Source of the DNA: Bacillota bacterium
Lineage (GTDB): Bacteria; Bacillota; Clostridia; Acetivibrionales; DSM-1351
Reading direction: 5' to 3'
Length of the DNA: 8,573 nucleotides
Assembly: GCA_023443515.1 (NCBI GenBank)
Contig: JAEZUC010000091.1
Location: 1-8,573 of the forward strand
Below the pieces are notes generated by a model. It worked only from the letters and a program-made list of their open reading frames with translations. It did not search any database and was not told the origin of the DNA. Position numbers and translations under genes: made by a program. Position 1 is the first letter of the stretch. The number at the start of each line of letters is the position of its first letter. This document shows, piece after piece, positions 6,637 to 8,573 of this stretch.

Positions 6637-8573
6637 AATTTACACTATATGAAATACTTATTTGTCCGTCTATCTTGGATTTGAACATAATAGTATCAAT
6701 TATTCCTGAATATTCTCCCGTGAGTTCTTCATCATCCAACATAAAGACGATTCTACCAGGGGAAAGCTCCAATATCTTTATATTTGTATCTTCTATGTAA
6801 CCTATTTTTAAATCCGCTTTTTCGGTTAAGCTGTATAAATCCATCAATTCTAGCTGCTCAGGGTCATATAGAAGAGTTATCCTTTTCTGATTTATATTGC
6901 TTATATTATCTGCAGCTAATTCAAAAGGAATTTCGTCCCCTGCAGAAAATTCACCTATATAAACATTCATTGGAAGTTGGCCTTCAACAGTTGTACTCCA
7001 AGCACTCTCCGTTACACTATTTTTAGCCCTAACCCTGTAAGAATAATTTTGGTTCGGTACAGCATCCTTTTGAATATATTTTGTACCATGTACATTGACC
7101 ACTTTGTCACCTATTTCAAGTTCATATTCTTCAATTCCCTCAACCGGATTCCAAGAGATAACCATTTCTCCCGAAGTTACGTCTGCATAAATAGCTTGCG
7201 GTACTTCCAGGTCGGTTGTTTCAGCTATTATACTGCTCCATTCTCCGGCACCGCCTTCGTTATTGGCACGAACCCTGTAAGTATGTGAAGATCCGGGTAT
7301 AAGGCCGGTATCATTATACTTGGTATTTGTCCCTAAACCTATTACCTTACCATCAACTTCGATATCGTAACTAACAGCACTTTCTAGAATACTCCAAGAT
7401 ATTTCTATTGAATCATTATCTGATTTGGAAGTTATCCCTTGAGGCACTCCCGGAGTTTCTTCAGGTACAAGTATTGAAAGCTCTTTGCTCCAGTCACTTA
7501 TTCCTCCCGGATTTTTTGCCCTGATTCTTAAACTGTGCTGTGTGCCCGGTAGACCATCCTTTTCAAATACCAATAAATTACCATTATCAATGGTATTCCC
7601 GTCTATTTGAATGTCATAGCCCGATGCACCTTCTACACTTGCATATTTAACAATAATTTTGCTGTCTTTAGCAGTTACAAGAAGTCCAGCAGGGGTTTCA
7701 GGTTTTTCCGGCAATGTGGACACAGTTAGAGCATCACTCCATTGACTATACCTAATTCCATTTTTTGTCCTTATTCTATAGCTATGCTCTTCATTAGTGT
7801 TCAGCCCATTATCTATATACTCTGAATCAGCAAGTTCTTTAACTATAGTTCCGTCAATTTCTATTTCATAACTTGTAGCTGTTTGCACTTGTTCCCAATC
7901 AATAGTTATTGAACTTTTTGAGGCAATTGCCTTTACATTGTGAGGAGTCAGTGGTACATCCGAAAGAGTTCCTATATTCAATATTTCGCTCCATTCACTG
8001 ACCTGATTTTCGTTTCTTGCTCTTATTCTGTATGTGTGCTGAGTATCAGGTAATAGCCCCTCACACTTATATATAGTACCTATTACATTTACTATTTTTG
8101 ACCCATCAATTTCTATATCATAAGAGAATGCATTCTCCAGTGGCTTCCATGCCAGAACAATAGCTGTCTCATTGGCTTTACCCGTAAAGTTTTCAGGGGT
8201 ATTAACAGTTTCGGGTAATGTTATTACAATTATTGCTTCTGACCATTCCCCTGTTCCTTCGTCATTACGAGTTCTCACTCTAAATCTGTAGTTAGTGTCA
8301 GCTTCAAGTCCTTTTGACAAATATGAGATATTTAGTCCCATATCAACAATCGCTCCATTAACCTCTAAATCATATCCTGTCGCCCCTTCTACCGCGTCCC
8401 ATTTTAACGTAATGTCTTCTCCGTTAGCGATCCCTGTCAAGTTTGCAGGAATTCCTAAATTACTTGTTTTTGTACTGAAGGTAAATGAATCGGTCCAGTC
8501 ACTTTCAATTCCCTGACTAATTGATCGTATCCTATATGTGTGACTTTCACCCGGGATTAGCCCAGTTTGGACA
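6635..8573 (-). CDS. Multi-FN3 protein with C-terminal cohesin-like domain (5' end beyond window)
   Basis: The frame is open from the right edge (first full codon at 8572) to TAG at 6637-6635, giving 645 visible residues. A TTG at 8440 could be taken as a start. However, the 44 codons before it read cleanly as the end of another FN3 module (GLIPGESHTYRIR, then SDWTDSF), so the true start is upstream. The protein has one partial and six complete FN3 modules of about 80 residues. Each carries a core YD[IL]E[IV]DG-type strand, a [YL]R[IVF]R[AT][KRN]N strand and a terminal [DEQA]WS motif. A final domain of about 110 residues (about 536-645) has a cohesin-like pattern: LLYDPEQLELMDL, an internal GRIVFML, then GIIDTIMFKSKIDG. 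No enzyme motif is visible. It is likely an extracellular spacer, adhesion or assembly protein. FN3 arrays in clostridial secreted proteins usually act as linkers or carbohydrate- and surface-associated modules. The signal peptide would lie outside the window. The ligand is unknown. Confidence 0.93.
   Translation of the reverse strand, partial: VQTGLIPGESHTYRIRSISQGIESDWTDSFTFSTKTSNLGIPANLTGIANGEDITLKWDAVEGATGYDLEVNGAIVDMGLNISYLSKGLEADTNYRFRVRTRNDEGTGEWSEAIIVITLPETVNTPENFTGKANETAIVLAWKPLENAFSYDIEIDGSKIVNVIGTIYKCEGLLPDTQHTYRIRARNENQVSEWSEILNIGTLSDVPLTPHNVKAIASKSSITIDWEQVQTATSYEIEIDGTIVKELADSEYIDNGLNTNEEHSYRIRTKNGIRYSQWSDALTVSTLPEKPETPAGLLVTAKDSKIIVKYASVEGASGYDIQIDGNTIDNGNLLVFEKDGLPGTQHSLRIRAKNPGGISDWSKELSILVPEETPGVPQGITSKSDNDSIEISWSILESAVSYDIEVDGKVIGLGTNTKYNDTGLIPGSSHTYRVRANNEGGAGEWSSIIAETTDLEVPQAIYADVTSGEMVISWNPVEGIEEYELEIGDKVVNVHGTKYIQKDAVPNQNYSYRVRAKNSVTESAWSTTVEGQLPMNVYIGEFSAGDEIPFELAADNISNINQKRITLLYDPEQLELMDLYSLTEKADLKIGYIEDTNIKILELSPGRIVFMLDDEELTGEYSGIIDTIMFKSKIDGQISISYSVN
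6638..6967 (-). other. C-terminal cohesin-like beta-sandwich domain
   Basis: The last 110 residues follow the FN3 array and end the protein. The order is: GEFSAGDEIPFELAA, the strand KRITLLYDPEQLELMDL, a variable middle, GRIVFMLDD, then GIIDTIMFKSKIDGQISISY. This matches the general cohesin/CBM-like layout (functional-ligand protein side of cohesin-dockerin pairs), but it is shorter than the usual cohesin of about 140 residues. It could instead be another beta-sandwich of the same superfamily. Binding to a dockerin is not shown. Confidence 0.5.
6974..8573 (-). repeat. Tandem fibronectin type III modules (six complete, one partial)
   Basis: Approximate module limits on the minus strand are: edge-8470 (partial), 8452-8219, 8203-7964, 7957-7712, 7699-7466, 7453-7214 and 7210-6974, a period near 250 bases. 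Conserved marks are a B-strand Trp (ITLKW, IVLAW, ITIDW, IEISW, MVISW), YDIEIDG-type strands, the RIRAKN strand and a closing WS. The module at 7699-7466 has Tyr in place of the B-strand Trp (IIVKYASVEG). The modules have diverged at the DNA level and are not recent exact duplications. Confidence 0.9.

Noticed and set aside
5767..7288. Plus-strand open frames opposite the S8 domain and the FN3/cohesin-like region (5767-6072, 5925-6188, 6784-7026, 6977-7288)
   Set aside because: The minus strand encodes well-conserved catalytic motifs and FN3 modules here. The plus-strand frames overlap each other and have no recognisable features.
8438..8440. TTG at 8440 as the start of the FN3 protein
   Set aside because: The frame stays open to the edge, and the preceding 44 codons encode the end of another FN3 module. 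TTG here is simply a Leu codon in the loop PANLTG.
8295..8516. Plus-strand open frame near the right edge
   Set aside because: It is antisense to FN3 modules that continue in frame to the window edge.

Overview
The window lies inside one minus-strand transcription unit. Two very large secreted-type genes fill it, and both run off an edge. The moderately AT-rich sequence, strong AGGAGG ribosome binding site, GTG start, lysine-rich Gram-positive style signal peptide, FN3 arrays and a cohesin-like module all suggest a Firmicute. Within that group, a Clostridia member related to the cellulolytic clostridia (Ruminiclostridium/Acetivibrio-like) is my best guess. This is inference from style and domains; no marker gene is present.

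Layout in the direction of transcription (right to left). From the right edge to 6635 is the C-terminal 645 residues of a protein made of tandem fibronectin type III (FN3) modules. One is partial and six are complete, and they are followed by a terminal domain of about 110 residues that resembles a cohesin. Its stop codon overlaps the Shine-Dalgarno sequence of the next gene, which starts with GTG at 6621, leaving 13 nt between the genes. The second gene runs from 6621 to the left edge without a stop (2207 codons). I read every in-frame codon by eye and found no frameshift or nonsense codon.

The second protein has, in order: a signal peptide, an I9-like propeptide, a complete subtilisin-type S8 peptidase domain (Asp174, His210, Asn297, Ser364), a short Pro/Gly/Asp-rich linker, an RHS/WapA-type N-terminal module, and then about 60 YD (RHS) repeats to the edge. 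The reading frame leaves the window in sequence typical of the lead-in to the RHS-repeat-associated core. The C-terminal effector or toxin, and any immunity gene, would therefore lie just beyond position 1 and cannot be judged here.

Working model (inference): the two genes are co-transcribed and translationally coupled. They make an exported adhesive or scaffold-like FN3 protein and an exported protease-RHS protein, possibly a polymorphic-toxin or wall-associated RHS system in which the protease acts on the RHS polypeptide, its partner or a target surface. The plus-strand open frames are antisense shadows of these repeat-rich genes. No tRNA, rRNA, CRISPR, insertion sequence, terminator or internal promoter was recognised. 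No stretch longer than 13 bases lies outside a coding region.
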